Part shown: positions 52,030-60,630 of the stretch, one piece after another
How positions within the stretch are numbered: position 1 is the stretch's first letter
Layout: the number at the start of each line of letters is the position of its first letter
DNA from: Rhodobacteraceae bacterium LMO-JJ12
GTDB lineage: Bacteria > Pseudomonadota > Alphaproteobacteria > Rhodobacterales > Rhodobacteraceae
Direction: 5' to 3'
DNA: 64,000 nt
Assembly: GCA_021555075.1 (NCBI GenBank)
Contig: JAKGBX010000001.1
Span: forward strand, 558,001 to 622,000
Translations under genes and position numbers: made by a program
The notes under the pieces: model-generated
What the model was told of the DNA's origin: nothing
Databases searched by the model: none
The model's input: only the letters and a program-made list of their open reading frames with translations

Positions 52030-52524
52030 TCACGCGCCGGTTTTAATCTCGGCCAGTGCGGATTCGAGCTCCGAGATCAAGCGTCTGCGCTCTTCCTCGG
52101 ACAGGAAGCTTCCCAGTTCGACCTCGCGGCCATTTCCGGTAAGCGTGATGTAGTGCGGCACCGGGCCGTCGACGGGGTAGATTTGCGCGCGCACCCAGAA
52201 GGTATTGCAGCGCCATTCCAGGATGTCCCCCTTGCGCGGCTGGTGGGTGAGATATGTCTCGTGCGGTGAGATGGTCAGCACTTCGAGCACTTCGGCGGTG
52301 CGATAGGTGTGTTGCAACGCCCACCACAGGCCCGCCAGCGCCAGCATCAGGAACGGCAGCAGGCTCCAGAAGAACACGGTTCCGAGAAGGCCATAGAGTG
52401 GCACGGTGATGAAGGTAAAGGCGAACATGATGATCGCTGCAAAGCCGCGCCGGGGCAGAGAGCGCCAAGGCCAGAGGGTGAGCTGGCGGGTTTGGTTGAC
52501 GGTTGTGGACCATTCATAGGGCAT
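52030..52524 (-). CDS. DUF2244 integral membrane protein
   Basis: A 164-residue protein with two transmembrane helices (about residues 28-72: FAAIIMFAFTFITVPLYGLLG and FWSLLPFLMLALAGLWWAL) and a cytoplasmic beta-rich C-terminal domain with a ILEWRCNTFWVRAQIY segment. This is DUF2244, often found near cytochrome oxidase genes in alphaproteobacteria; here ctaD is two genes upstream on the same strand. No function is established. The gene is 3 bp from the sulfotransferase stop and likely co-transcribed with it. Confidence 0.87.
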   Translation of the reverse strand: MPYEWSTTVNQTRQLTLWPWRSLPRRGFAAIIMFAFTFITVPLYGLLGTVFFWSLLPFLMLALAGLWWALQHTYRTAEVLEVLTISPHETYLTHQPRKGDILEWRCNTFWVRAQIYPVDGPVPHYITLTGNGREVELGSFLSEEERRRLISELESALAEIKTGA

Positions 52525-52527
52525 GGG

Positions 52528-53271
52528 TCAGCGCGCCTTGGGGCGGTCGGCGTGAAAACGCGCGGCCCATTCGGCGTTGCGCGCGTCGGCCAGTTTTGCG
52601 GTTGCGGCCCGCAGGGGCGCGCGCGGCGTCAGCCCGAGGCGGGACAGAAGCCGGGCGGCGGCGGGCGGATCGGCGGCGAGGGCTTCATAGGTCATTTCGA
52701 GCGGCTTGATACCCTGCCCGGCGAACCAGGCGCGCCAGCCTGCGGCGGCGGATACGGCTTCGGCACGGTAGGCGTCGATTGCGGCGTAGTCATACGCGGG
52801 CTCGGTGTTGCTGGAACCGGGGTTTGCTTCGCGCACCGAGCCATCGGAGTTGCGGTGCCAGAGACCGCCGGTTTCGGCCAGATAGCGCGATATCGCCTGG
52901 GCGACGCTGTCGCGGCGGGTGAGGAAGATGTAATGCATCGGGCCGAAAGCACGGGTGAGAAGCGCGGCGTCGGGACGCTCGGGGAAGGTGGTGCGCAACT
53001 CGGTCAGCAGTTCTTCGCGGGTGTCGGCCATCAGGCGGCAGGCGAAGGTGCCATCACGGCTCTGACCTGCGGCGATAGCGGCTTGCAGGAACGCGGGGAA
53101 ATCATCGGCGGCAACATCCCAGTCGGCGGCGTATTCGGCGCGGTCCTGGCGGCGGAACCATGACTCGGGCCGTCCGGCCACGCCAGACGCGGCCAGTAGT
53201 GAGCACAACAGCGTGCTGCCCGAGCGGGGCGTGGAACAGAGCAGGATCGAGCGAGTGGGCTGTGAAGTCAT
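52528..53271 (-). CDS. Stf0-type sulfotransferase
   Basis: A 247-residue protein from MTSQPTRS at 53271 (an ATG five codons earlier is also possible). The PAPS-binding 5'-phosphosulfate loop is ILLCSTPRSGSTLLCSLL at the N-terminus, and ESWFRRQDRAEY and FLTRRDSVAQAISRYLAE match the Stf0 family that sulfates trehalose in mycobacteria. In Rhodobacteraceae such enzymes are common and their acceptors unknown; a sugar or lipid is likely. It lies between ctaD and the DUF2244 gene on the same strand, but ctaD has its own terminator. Confidence 0.9.
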   Translation of the reverse strand: MTSQPTRSILLCSTPRSGSTLLCSLLAASGVAGRPESWFRRQDRAEYAADWDVAADDFPAFLQAAIAAGQSRDGTFACRLMADTREELLTELRTTFPERPDAALLTRAFGPMHYIFLTRRDSVAQAISRYLAETGGLWHRNSDGSVREANPGSSNTEPAYDYAAIDAYRAEAVSAAAGWRAWFAGQGIKPLEMTYEALAADPPAAARLLSRLGLTPRAPLRAATAKLADARNAEWAARFHADRPKAR

Positions 53272-53315
53272 GTCAGCGCGCGCCATGGAGGGGAGGGTAG
53301 AGAAGGCGGGGATTG

Positions 53316-53343
53316 AAAAGGGCCCCGGAATGATCCGGAGCCC
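53316..53343 (-). terminator. Intrinsic terminator of ctaD
   Basis: GGGCCCCGGA/TCCGGAGCCC with an ATGA loop and one mismatch; on the minus strand TTTT follows, 30 bp after the ctaD stop. Confidence 0.8.
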
Positions 53344-53373
53344 TGTTCGTGTTTTCGGTAAGTGCCTGGGCTC

Positions 53374-55044
53374 TTAGTGGCTGTGGCCCTTGTCCCAATC
53401 TTCCCGCTTGGGGAGGATTTCGAACGTATGTTCGGGGGGAGGTGAGGACACGGTCCATTCCAGCGTATCGGCGTATTCGTTCCAGTAGTTGTCCTCGGTC
53501 ACTTTCGCGCCACGGAAGAGCGAATAGAATACGATGCCAAAGAACAGGATGAACGATGCGAAGCTGAGCAATGCGCCCCAGCTGGAGACATAGTTCCAGT
53601 AGGCGAAGGCTTCTGGATAGTCGATGTAGCGACGCGGCATACCTTGGCGGCCCAGGAAGTGCTGGGGGAAGAAGGTCAGGTTGACGCCGATGAAGAACAT
53701 CCAGAAATGCAGCTTGCCCCAGAACTCTGGGTATTGCCGCCCGGTCATCTTGCCGAACCAGAAATAGACCCCGGCGAAGATGGTAAAGGCCGCACCCATC
53801 GACATGGTGTAGTGGAAATGCGCCACGATATAGTAGGTATCGTGATAGGCGCGGTCGATGCCTGCCTGGGACAGCACAACGCCAGTAACGCCACCAATGG
53901 TGAAGAGAAGCAGGAAGCCGAGTGCGAAAAGCATCGGCGTCTTGAACTCAAGCGAGCCGCCCCACATGGTCGCGATCCACGAGAAAATCTTGATGCCTGT
54001 CGGCACCGCGATCACCATCGTGGCCAGCATGAAGTAGGACTGCTGGGAGAGCGACATGCCCACGGTATACATGTGGTGCGCCCAGACGACAAAGCCGATG
54101 GCACCAATCGCAATCAACGCCCAGACCATCGGCAGATAGCCGAAGACGGGTTTGCGCGAGAAGGTGGCGAACACATGGCTGGCGATGCCGAAGCCGGGCA
54201 GAACCACGATATACACTTCCGGGTGGCCAAAGAACCACAGGATGTGCTGATAGAGGATCGGATCACCGCCGCCGGCAGGATCAAAGAAGGTGGTTCCGAA
54301 GTTCCGGTCGGTCAACAGCATGGTGATGGCACCGGCCAGAACGGGCAGGGCCAGAAGGATCATCCAGGCGGTGATAAAGATCGACCAGGCAAACAGCGGC
54401 ACCTTGAAGAGCGTCATGCCAGGCGCGCGCATATTGAGGAAGGTGGTGATCATGTTGATCGCACCAAGGATCGAGGACGCGCCAGAAACGTGCACGGCAA
54501 AGATCGCGAGATCCATCGACATGCCTGATTCGGTCGTGGAAAGCGGTGGATAGAGCACCCAGCCCACACCTGAGCCAAGCTGACCATTGCCGCCGGGCGA
54601 AAACAGCGAGGCGAGGCCAAGCGCAACACCTGCCACATACATCCAGAAGGAAAGGTTGTTCATCCGCGGGAAGGCCATATCGGGCGCGCCGATCTGGAGC
54701 GGCATGAAGAAGTTGCCAAAACCGCCGAATAGCGCCGGAATCACCACGAAGAACATCATCAGAACACCGTGATAGGTGATCAGCACGTTCCAGAGGTGGC
54801 CGTTGGGTGTGCAGGTCTCAGGGGTCGAGAACAGGTAGAACCCTTCCTGGCACATATACTGCACGCCGGGGTACATCAGTTCGAGCCGCATGAAGACGGT
54901 GAAAATAACGGCGATGAGGCCGACGACGGCGGAGACGATCAGGTAGAGTAGCCCGATGTCCTTGTGATTGGTCGACATGAACCAGCGGGTGAAGAAGCCG
55001 CGATTATCTTCATGTTCGTGGCCGTGAATGGCTGCGTCTGCCAT
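53374..55044 (-). CDS. ctaD: Cytochrome c oxidase subunit I, aa3 type
   Basis: A 556-residue membrane protein with twelve transmembrane helices, the catalytic haem-copper subunit. Start [18 protein letters not shown] at 55044 has AGGAGG 6 nt upstream. Haem a/a3 and CuB ligands are visible: [27 protein letters not shown] (His-Tyr pair) and HHMYTVGM, and [11 protein letters not shown]. The D- and K-channel segments (NNLSFWMY and TGIKIFSW) are present. It reduces O2 while pumping protons. The other subunits are not in the window. A terminator follows. Confidence 0.98.
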   Translation of the reverse strand: MADAAIHGHEHEDNRGFFTRWFMSTNHKDIGLLYLIVSAVVGLIAVIFTVFMRLELMYPGVQYMCQEGFYLFSTPETCTPNGHLWNVLITYHGVLMMFFVVIPALFGGFGNFFMPLQIGAPDMAFPRMNNLSFWMYVAGVALGLASLFSPGGNGQLGSGVGWVLYPPLSTTESGMSMDLAIFAVHVSGASSILGAINMITTFLNMRAPGMTLFKVPLFAWSIFITAWMILLALPVLAGAITMLLTDRNFGTTFFDPAGGGDPILYQHILWFFGHPEVYIVVLPGFGIASHVFATFSRKPVFGYLPMVWALIAIGAIGFVVWAHHMYTVGMSLSQQSYFMLATMVIAVPTGIKIFSWIATMWGGSLEFKTPMLFALGFLLLFTIGGVTGVVLSQAGIDRAYHDTYYIVAHFHYTMSMGAAFTIFAGVYFWFGKMTGRQYPEFWGKLHFWMFFIGVNLTFFPQHFLGRQGMPRRYIDYPEAFAYWNYVSSWGALLSFASFILFFGIVFYSLFRGAKVTEDNYWNEYADTLEWTVSSPPPEHTFEILPKREDWDKGHSH

Positions 55045-55270
55045 GCGGTGCCTCCTGTTGCATATGCATTTGCGCGAAAACCGACGGAATCCGCGCATCT
55101 ATCCAATGCTGTTTTTAGGATGTGGGGCAGGGCGGAGCAACGGCAGAATTTGATCTGGATCAAATTAATTTTTTGCGACGGGTTGTTTCAACGCAGTGAA
55201 AACCCAAAGACGGCGGGTGAATCGGAGATTTTCGTTGGGAATGGGAAGTATTTGTAGTGGGCAGAAATAG

Positions 55271-55298
55271 AAAACGGAGGGCGCTTGGCCCTCCGTTT
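55271..55298 (-). terminator. Intrinsic terminator of the cytochrome c gene
   Basis: AAACGGAGGGC/GCCCTCCGTTT, perfect 11-bp stem with a 5-nt loop, followed on the minus strand by a T-rich stretch. Confidence 0.8.
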
Positions 55299-55331
55299 GC
55301 ATCATTCAGGTAAGTTTCCGGTCTTGTCGGA

Positions 55332-55763
55332 TCAGTCGGCTTTTTCGCCTTCCGCAGCAGGCGAATGTGCTGCGAGGAAGGCCGCCACATCTTCTTGGTT
55401 CTTTCTCATTTTGAAGGTCATCTTGGTTTTCTTGGCAAAACCTTGGCCGTCAAGCCAGACCTTGGGGTCTTCCATGTAAGCGGCCAGTTCTTCTTCGGTC
55501 CAAACGTGCTCGGCGGCGGCGGCGTCAACCAGCCCGTCGCCGTATTTGAAACCTTCCTGAGTGCCAGCAACGCGACCGACGATACCATAGAGGTTCGGGC
55601 CGGTCTTGCCGCCTTTCATAATTGCCTCGCCATCTGGCGAGACGATCATGTGGCAGGCTTTGCACTTCTTGAATTCTTTTTCGCCTTTTTCAACGTCGCC
55701 TTCGGCGAAGGCCGGAGCGGCGAGAGCGAGAAGGGCGGCGGCGGTTGTCAGAATGGTCTTCAT
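55332..55763 (-). CDS. Class I cytochrome c (c2-like), periplasmic
   Basis: A 143-residue protein from the ATG at 55763. A Sec signal peptide (MKTILTTAAALLALAAPAFA) precedes the haem site FKKCKACHMI, a single CxxCH. The axial methionine is in KKTKMTFKMRK near residue 118, and GKTGPNLYGIVGR is typical of cytochrome c2. It carries electrons from the bc1 complex to oxidases, plausibly to the aa3 oxidase whose subunit I is next door. The name cycA is likely but not certain, since roseobacters carry several c-type cytochromes. Confidence 0.92.
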   Translation of the reverse strand: MKTILTTAAALLALAAPAFAEGDVEKGEKEFKKCKACHMIVSPDGEAIMKGGKTGPNLYGIVGRVAGTQEGFKYGDGLVDAAAAEHVWTEEELAAYMEDPKVWLDGQGFAKKTKMTFKMRKNQEDVAAFLAAHSPAAEGEKAD

Positions 55764-55993
55764 GATTACCTCGTTGTGCTTTTCTAGCGTGGTGCGTCCG
55801 GGTCTTGATATAGTCCGGAGGGTATCAGTGACAAGCAAAAGACTCGGGCCGATTTGTCACAGGGGTGTTAAGGGCGCTGAACCCGGCGATAAGCAAGCTG
55901 TTTGGTTCGACGTGATTGCGCATCGCCAGATTGTCTGTGCCATGGGGAAACGAGTGTGACCTGGGTTTGTTCCAGCATAGCACAATACTCGCT

Positions 55994-56644
55994 TTAAGTT
56001 GGGAAAATGGTTGAAAAGGTTTTTTGTAGCGCGCTGTCGAGATCGGGCATGGTAACGGGCAGGCCGAGATCGACCAGGCTGGTCACGCCATATTCGGAAA
56101 TGCCGCACGGAACGATGCCGGAGAAATGGTCCAGGTCGGGTTCGACGTTGATTGAGATGCCGTGAAAGCTGATCCATTTGCGCAGGCGGATGCCGATTGC
56201 GGCGATCTTGTCTTCGCGGGGGTGGCCATCGGCCAGGGGCGGTTTTTCGGGACGGGTGACCCAGACGCCGACGCGGCCCTCGCGGATTTCGCCGGTGACG
56301 TTGAATTCGCCCAATGTGGCGATCACCCAGTCTTCCAGCTGTTTGACGAAGAGGCGCACGTCATGGCCGCGCTTGCCGACATCAAGCATGACGTAAATCA
56401 CCCGCTGGCCGGGGCCATGATAGGTATATTGCCCGCCGCGCCGTGCCTCGTGCACCTCGAAGCGGTTTGGATCAATCAGGTCTTGGGGTTTGGCCGAGGT
56501 GCCAGCCGTATATAGCGGCGGATGTTCGAGCAGCCAGATGCATTCGTCTGCCTCGCCCGCGGCGATGGCCGCGACACGGGTTTCCATGAACGCAAGCGCG
56601 TCGAGATAGCCGGTGAGGCCGTCAGAGATTTTCCATTCCACCAT
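55994..56644 (-). CDS. lipB: Octanoyltransferase (lipoate biosynthesis)
   Basis: A 216-residue LipB. It transfers the octanoyl group from ACP to lipoyl domains of dehydrogenase complexes. The family motif [22 protein letters not shown] is near residue 70, the [12 protein letters not shown] segment carries the conserved lysine and histidine region, and FSGIVPCGI contains the catalytic cysteine. The start is [17 protein letters not shown] at 56644. It is transcribed away from the peptidoglycan-binding-type gene, with a 317-bp gap between them. Confidence 0.95.
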   Translation of the reverse strand: MVEWKISDGLTGYLDALAFMETRVAAIAAGEADECIWLLEHPPLYTAGTSAKPQDLIDPNRFEVHEARRGGQYTYHGPGQRVIYVMLDVGKRGHDVRLFVKQLEDWVIATLGEFNVTGEIREGRVGVWVTRPEKPPLADGHPREDKIAAIGIRLRKWISFHGISINVEPDLDHFSGIVPCGISEYGVTSLVDLGLPVTMPDLDSALQKTFSTIFPT

Positions 56645-56961
56645 GGTTCAGGGAGATAGCATGTCGGGAGTGGATCGCAAGGGAAGGCAAGCGGTGTTGC
56701 AATCATGTTTTGTCGCCTTTCGGACCCAGAAATCGGCGCCGATGCAATGGAAATCATGGTTTTAGCCTGTTGTGGGCAGCGAACTTGCGCGCACAGAAGT
56801 GCAAAATGCAACCGAGATTGAGCTTGCCATAAGCGCGCGGCAGGTCGCATAATCAGGGAAATTGCCCATCGGTGAGCAATCGCCGGATGCATTTTGACTT
56901 GTCACAGCAGGCCGGATTGCGGCCATCGAACTGGTACTAAGACGATTTTGAAAGGGACATT
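56645..56961. other. 317-bp divergent intergenic region
   Basis: It separates lipB (minus) from the gene at 56962 (plus) and should hold both promoters. I see no repeat, no hairpin of note and no gene; open frames here overlap lipB in another frame and have no ribosome site. Confidence 0.5.
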
Positions 56962-58698
56962 ATGAAACTCAGACATCTCATAGCAGCCGTGATTTCGGTG
57001 AGCTTTCTGTCGGGCGCGCCTGCGCCGGTGAGAGCGGATAACAATCTTGCCGCCGGGATCGTCGGTGCCATCATTGGCGGCGCTATCGTCAATGAAGCAA
57101 ACAAGAACAAGCGTCGCACGACGACGAAACGCTATTACAAGGCGCCTAAGAAAGGCATGTCGAGTGCGCAGCGCGAAGCCAATCGCGAAGTGCAGACCTC
57201 GCTCAACCATTTTCAGTGGAACGTCGGCTCAGCCGACGGCGTGATGGGGCGAAACTCGCGCGCCGGGATCTCGCAATATCAGGCCTTCATGCAGTTCCCC
57301 GTCACGGGCAAGCTGACCGATCTGGAGCGCAGTATTCTGGTGACCTCCTATCAGAAGGCGCTGATGGGTGGCGCGGCTGTGGCACAGACGATTTCGACCC
57401 ATCCGCAGGGCATGCGCGGGCTGCTTCTGGAAACGCGCAAGCAGATGCTGGGCGGAACCATGGCCGGAGGCACGTATCAAAACGAGTCGATCGGCGGGCT
57501 GCCGCCGCAGATTTCCGAAGCGGTCTATGAGATCGCGCGCAACTCCAACGTGGAGCCGCAGCAGCTTATTTCACGGGCGGGCTTTATCCAGCTGGCTGAT
57601 ATGAATGCAGATGGGCGCACCGACTATCTGATTGACACTTCGGTGACGGGTTCGGGTTTCTGGTGCAGCGGTACGTCCTGTGCTGTGCGGGTCTTTGCGT
57701 CAACGCCACAAGGCTTTCAGCGCAATGATTTCCAGGCGACGAATGCGACGCCTGCGATGTTTACCTGTCAACATGGGCTGTGCCAGATCGCCGACAGTGG
57801 CCAAACGGTCATGGCCAGCGCACCCGCGCCCGCTCCGGCGGCACCGTCGGCAGTGACATTGCCGCCGGCAACCGTGGCTGTTGCGCCGCAGACCACTGCG
57901 CCGGCGTTCTCGTCGCAACTGGCCTCCGCGCCGGAACCGGCGAAGCCCGCATTGCCGACATTCGCCGCGCCACCTGCGCCGCAAATGGTCTCGCTGGCCT
58001 CGCATTGCGCCAAGGTCAGCCTGGTCACCTCGTCGAATGGCGGCTTCGTGACCGAGGCGCGGCTGGTCGATCCTGATCAGGCGTTGGGTGAGCAATTCTG
58101 TCTGGCGCGCGGTTATGCAATGGATCAGGGCCAGGCAATGGCCGCCAGGATCCAGGGCTTTTCTGATGCCCAGATCGCACAGCAATGCAGCGATTTTGGC
58201 GCGCTTCTGAAAGATCAGACCGCAGCGCTTGGGACCACGGCGCGCGACGCGATGGTGCAGCAGGTTGCAGGCTATGTCGCCAGCACCGGGATGAACCCCG
58301 AACAACTGGCCGGGACGGCGAAGATCTGTTTGTCTGTGGGCTATCGCACGGACAACATGGGCGTTGCGATCGGATCGGCTCTGGTGTTGGCCGGGCTTGG
58401 GCATGACGCCTACGGCGAGCTTCTGGGGCACCATCTGGTTTCGGGTATCGGCACTGCGGAACGTCCCGATCTGGCAATGGGGTGGTATCAGTCGGCGCTG
58501 GCCGCGGCACCGGTTTTTGCCCCGGGACAGCCCGAGCGCAATGGGCTGATTCGCAAGGCTTCGATGATGATGAATGGTCAGAGTGCGGCCCCTGTGATGC
58601 AGCCCGAGCCGGTTTCGGCGCCGGGTGGCATGGGGCTCAAGGGTTTTGCCTCAAAGGCGGCAGGCTTGCTGAGCGGCACGTCGGCCACCTCGGACTAG
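56962..58698 (+). CDS. Exported peptidoglycan-binding-domain-type protein
   Basis: A 578-residue secreted protein. Signal peptide MKLRHLIAAVISVSFLSG; a glycine-rich AAGIVGAIIGGAIVNEANK stretch follows. Residues about 70-125 (VQTSLNHFQWNVGSADGVMGRNSRAGISQYQAFMQFPVTGKL) are a peptidoglycan-binding-like repeat. A central calcium-like MNADGRTDYLIDT turn and a Cys pair are followed by an Ala/Pro linker (about 285-345), then an all-helical C-terminal region. It is probably periplasmic or surface-attached. The ribosome site is weak (GGGAC). No catalytic domain seen. Confidence 0.82.
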   Translation: MKLRHLIAAVISVSFLSGAPAPVRADNNLAAGIVGAIIGGAIVNEANKNKRRTTTKRYYKAPKKGMSSAQREANREVQTSLNHFQWNVGSADGVMGRNSRAGISQYQAFMQFPVTGKLTDLERSILVTSYQKALMGGAAVAQTISTHPQGMRGLLLETRKQMLGGTMAGGTYQNESIGGLPPQISEAVYEIARNSNVEPQQLISRAGFIQLADMNADGRTDYLIDTSVTGSGFWCSGTSCAVRVFASTPQGFQRNDFQATNATPAMFTCQHGLCQIADSGQTVMASAPAPAPAAPSAVTLPPATVAVAPQTTAPAFSSQLASAPEPAKPALPTFAAPPAPQMVSLASHCAKVSLVTSSNGGFVTEARLVDPDQALGEQFCLARGYAMDQGQAMAARIQGFSDAQIAQQCSDFGALLKDQTAALGTTARDAMVQQVAGYVASTGMNPEQLAGTAKICLSVGYRTDNMGVAIGSALVLAGLGHDAYGELLGHHLVSGIGTAERPDLAMGWYQSALAAAPVFAPGQPERNGLIRKASMMMNGQSAAPVMQPEPVSAPGGMGLKGFASKAAGLLSGTSATSD

Positions 58699-58731
58699 GC
58701 AGACAGGCAACCCCTGTGGTGAAATCAAGGG

Positions 58732-58761
58732 AAGGGCGCATCCTGTTGGCTGCGCCCTTTT
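58732..58761 (+). terminator. Intrinsic terminator after the peptidoglycan-binding-type gene
   Basis: AAGGGCGCA/TGCGCCCTT with a 10-nt loop, followed by TTTT, 34 bp after the stop. Confidence 0.8.
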
Positions 58762-58864
58762 GCTTGCGTTTTCACGGTGTGGAATTTCCCGAAGCGAAGC
58801 GCGCATTCCCTCTTCACAACGCGCAAACCCTTCGCTATACGGCCCATCACCAAGCTTTGACTGT

Positions 58865-58951
58865 GCGGTCGTGGCGGAATTGGTAGACGCGCAGCGTTGA
58901 GGTCGCTGTGGGGTAACACCCGTGGAAGTTCGAGTCTTCTCGACCGCACCA
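58865..58951 (+). tRNA. tRNA-Leu (anticodon GAG)
   Basis: An 87-nt gene including an encoded CCA end. The acceptor stem is GCGGTCG paired with CGACCGC, the D-arm has TGGCGGAATTGGTAGACGC, the anticodon stem-loop is CAGCG TTGAGGT CGCTG with GAG at 58899-58901, there is the long variable arm of a class II tRNA, and the T-loop is GTTCGAGTC. It reads CUC and CUU leucine codons. No integrase or element is attached to it. Confidence 0.95.
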
Positions 58952-59287
58952 TATATCCCGAACAATACAATTGTATCCTGCCCCGCAGCTTTTGCTGCGG
59001 TTGTGGCTTGTCTGCTGGTTTGCTGGCAATATCGCAAAAAATAGCGATGACCCTTGAAGGGGAATTGCGGCGGCCGGGGACGGGCCGCCGCAGAAGTTTT
59101 GAAATACCTGATGCAAAAGGGAATCAGCTATGCCCACAGTATGCAGGTGTTTTGTTACGGCCATGTGTCACCGCGCGACGCTGCGCTCGGGGCGTCAGGA
59201 CGCAACGGCATTTGAATGCTGGGGTTTACTCTTGGTCAAGCGCGCCCTCTTATTCGCACCGAGATGCGACGAGAGGAGTTTGCCGAT
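58952..59287. other. 336-bp intergenic region after tRNA-Leu
   Basis: A perfect 12-nt palindrome ATACAATTGTAT lies at 58965-58976 and a CCGCAGC/GCTGCGG stem with a TTTT loop at 58983-59000, the latter possibly ending the tRNA transcript. The rest holds the promoter and GAGGAG ribosome site of the acyl-CoA dehydrogenase; no gene is seen. Confidence 0.5.
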
Positions 59288-60523
59288 ATGGATATGAATT
59301 TTGGGATCCGCGAAGAGATCATGCCGCTTTTGGAGCGGGTGCGCGCGATGATCCGTGACGAGGTCGTGCCGCTGGAGGAAGAATATCACCGTGAAATCAA
59401 CACAGGTGATCGCTGGACATTCACCGAGCGTCAGGCGGAGATTCTTGAGGGGCTGAAGGCGAAGGCCAAGGCCGACAACCTGTGGAACTTCTGGCTTACC
59501 GACAGCAAGCGTGGCTATGGGTTGAGCACGGTGGAATATGCCTATTTCGCAGAAGAAATGGGCAAGACGCCGATGGGCGCGGAGGTGTTCAACTGTTCAG
59601 CACCCGACACCGGCAACATGGAAGTTCTGGAACGCTTTGGCGCGGAATGGATGAAGGAAAAGTGGCTTTCGCGGCTGCTTGAGGGCGAAATTCGCTCGGC
59701 TTATCTGATGACCGAGCCGGATGTGGCCAGTTCGGATGCGACCAATATCGCGATGTCGTGCGTTCGCGAGGGCGACGAATATGTGATGAACGGCGAAAAG
59801 TGGTGGTCATCAGGGGCGGGCGATCCGCGTTGTGAGGTCTATATCGTAATGACCAAGACCGGTGATGATGATGCGCCGCGCCACAAGCAGCATTCGATGC
59901 TTCTGGTGCCCGCTGACACGCCGGGTATCGAGGTTGTGCGTTCGATGCAGGTTTATGGCCACGACGATGCGCCGCATGGCCATATGCATATGAAGTTCAC
60001 CAATGTGCGGGTGCCGGCGGATCACATGATCCTGGGTGAAGGGCGCGGCTTTGAAATCGCGCAAGGACGGCTTGGACCGGGACGGATTCACCACTGCATG
60101 CGGGCCATCGGTCAGGCCGAAGCCGCGCTTGAGCGGATGTGCAAACGGGCGCTGGATCGGGAAGCCTTTGGCAAGCAGATTGCCCATCTGGGGGCGAATT
60201 ACGATATCATCGCCAATGCGCGCATGGAGATCGAACAGGCGCGGCTGTTGTGCCTCAAGGCGGCCTGGATGATTGACAAGGGCGACGCGCGCGAAGCCGC
60301 GCCGTGGATTTCGATGATCAAGGTGGTGGCACCGCTGACATCGCTGCAGATTCTTGATGATGCAGTTCAGATGCATGGTGGCGCAGGCGTGAGTCAGGAT
60401 ACGCCGTTGGCGATTGCCTGGACCCAGGTGCGCACGCTCCGGCTGGCCGATGGGCCCGACGCGGTGCACCGTCGTCAGGTGGCACGTAAAGAGTTGAAGA
60501 AATACACTCAGCAAAAAGTCTGA
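59288..60523 (+). CDS. Acyl-CoA dehydrogenase family protein
   Basis: A 411-residue flavoenzyme from MDMNFGIREEIMPLLERVR at 59288, with GAGGAG 9 nt upstream; a longer frame reaches 59216. FAD and substrate motifs are present: LMTEPDVASSDATNIAMSC, WWSSGAGDPRCEVYIVM, and LQILDDAVQMHGGAGVSQDTPLA near the C-terminus. It is closest to the ACAD10/11-like branch (QGRLGPGRIHHCMRAIGQAE). It introduces a double bond into an acyl-CoA, passing electrons to ETF; the chain type is not determinable. It stands alone, ended by a bidirectional terminator. Confidence 0.95.
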   Translation: MDMNFGIREEIMPLLERVRAMIRDEVVPLEEEYHREINTGDRWTFTERQAEILEGLKAKAKADNLWNFWLTDSKRGYGLSTVEYAYFAEEMGKTPMGAEVFNCSAPDTGNMEVLERFGAEWMKEKWLSRLLEGEIRSAYLMTEPDVASSDATNIAMSCVREGDEYVMNGEKWWSSGAGDPRCEVYIVMTKTGDDDAPRHKQHSMLLVPADTPGIEVVRSMQVYGHDDAPHGHMHMKFTNVRVPADHMILGEGRGFEIAQGRLGPGRIHHCMRAIGQAEAALERMCKRALDREAFGKQIAHLGANYDIIANARMEIEQARLLCLKAAWMIDKGDAREAAPWISMIKVVAPLTSLQILDDAVQMHGGAGVSQDTPLAIAWTQVRTLRLADGPDAVHRRQVARKELKKYTQQKV

Positions 60524-60578
60524 TGTGATCGCTTGATCTATGGGGGTGGGCAGGCTGCCCACCCAGGACTGCAAATGC

Positions 60579-60611
60579 AAAACGGCGCCCCGTGATGGGG
60601 CGCCGTTTTTT
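60579..60611. terminator. Bidirectional terminator between two convergent genes
   Basis: AAAACGGCGCCCC/GGGGCGCCGTTTT, 13-bp perfect stem with a GTGAT loop; T-runs on both strands serve the acyl-CoA dehydrogenase and the acidic protein gene. A second stem (GGGTGGGCAG/CTGCCCACCC, 60544-60564) lies just before it. Confidence 0.9.
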
Positions 60612-60630
60612 CTATGCGCAGTCGCGCGGT

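Noticed and set aside
58865-58951. tRNA-Leu as attachment site of the mobile element
   Set aside because: It is 37 kb from the element and no integrase or partial tRNA duplicate lies beside it.
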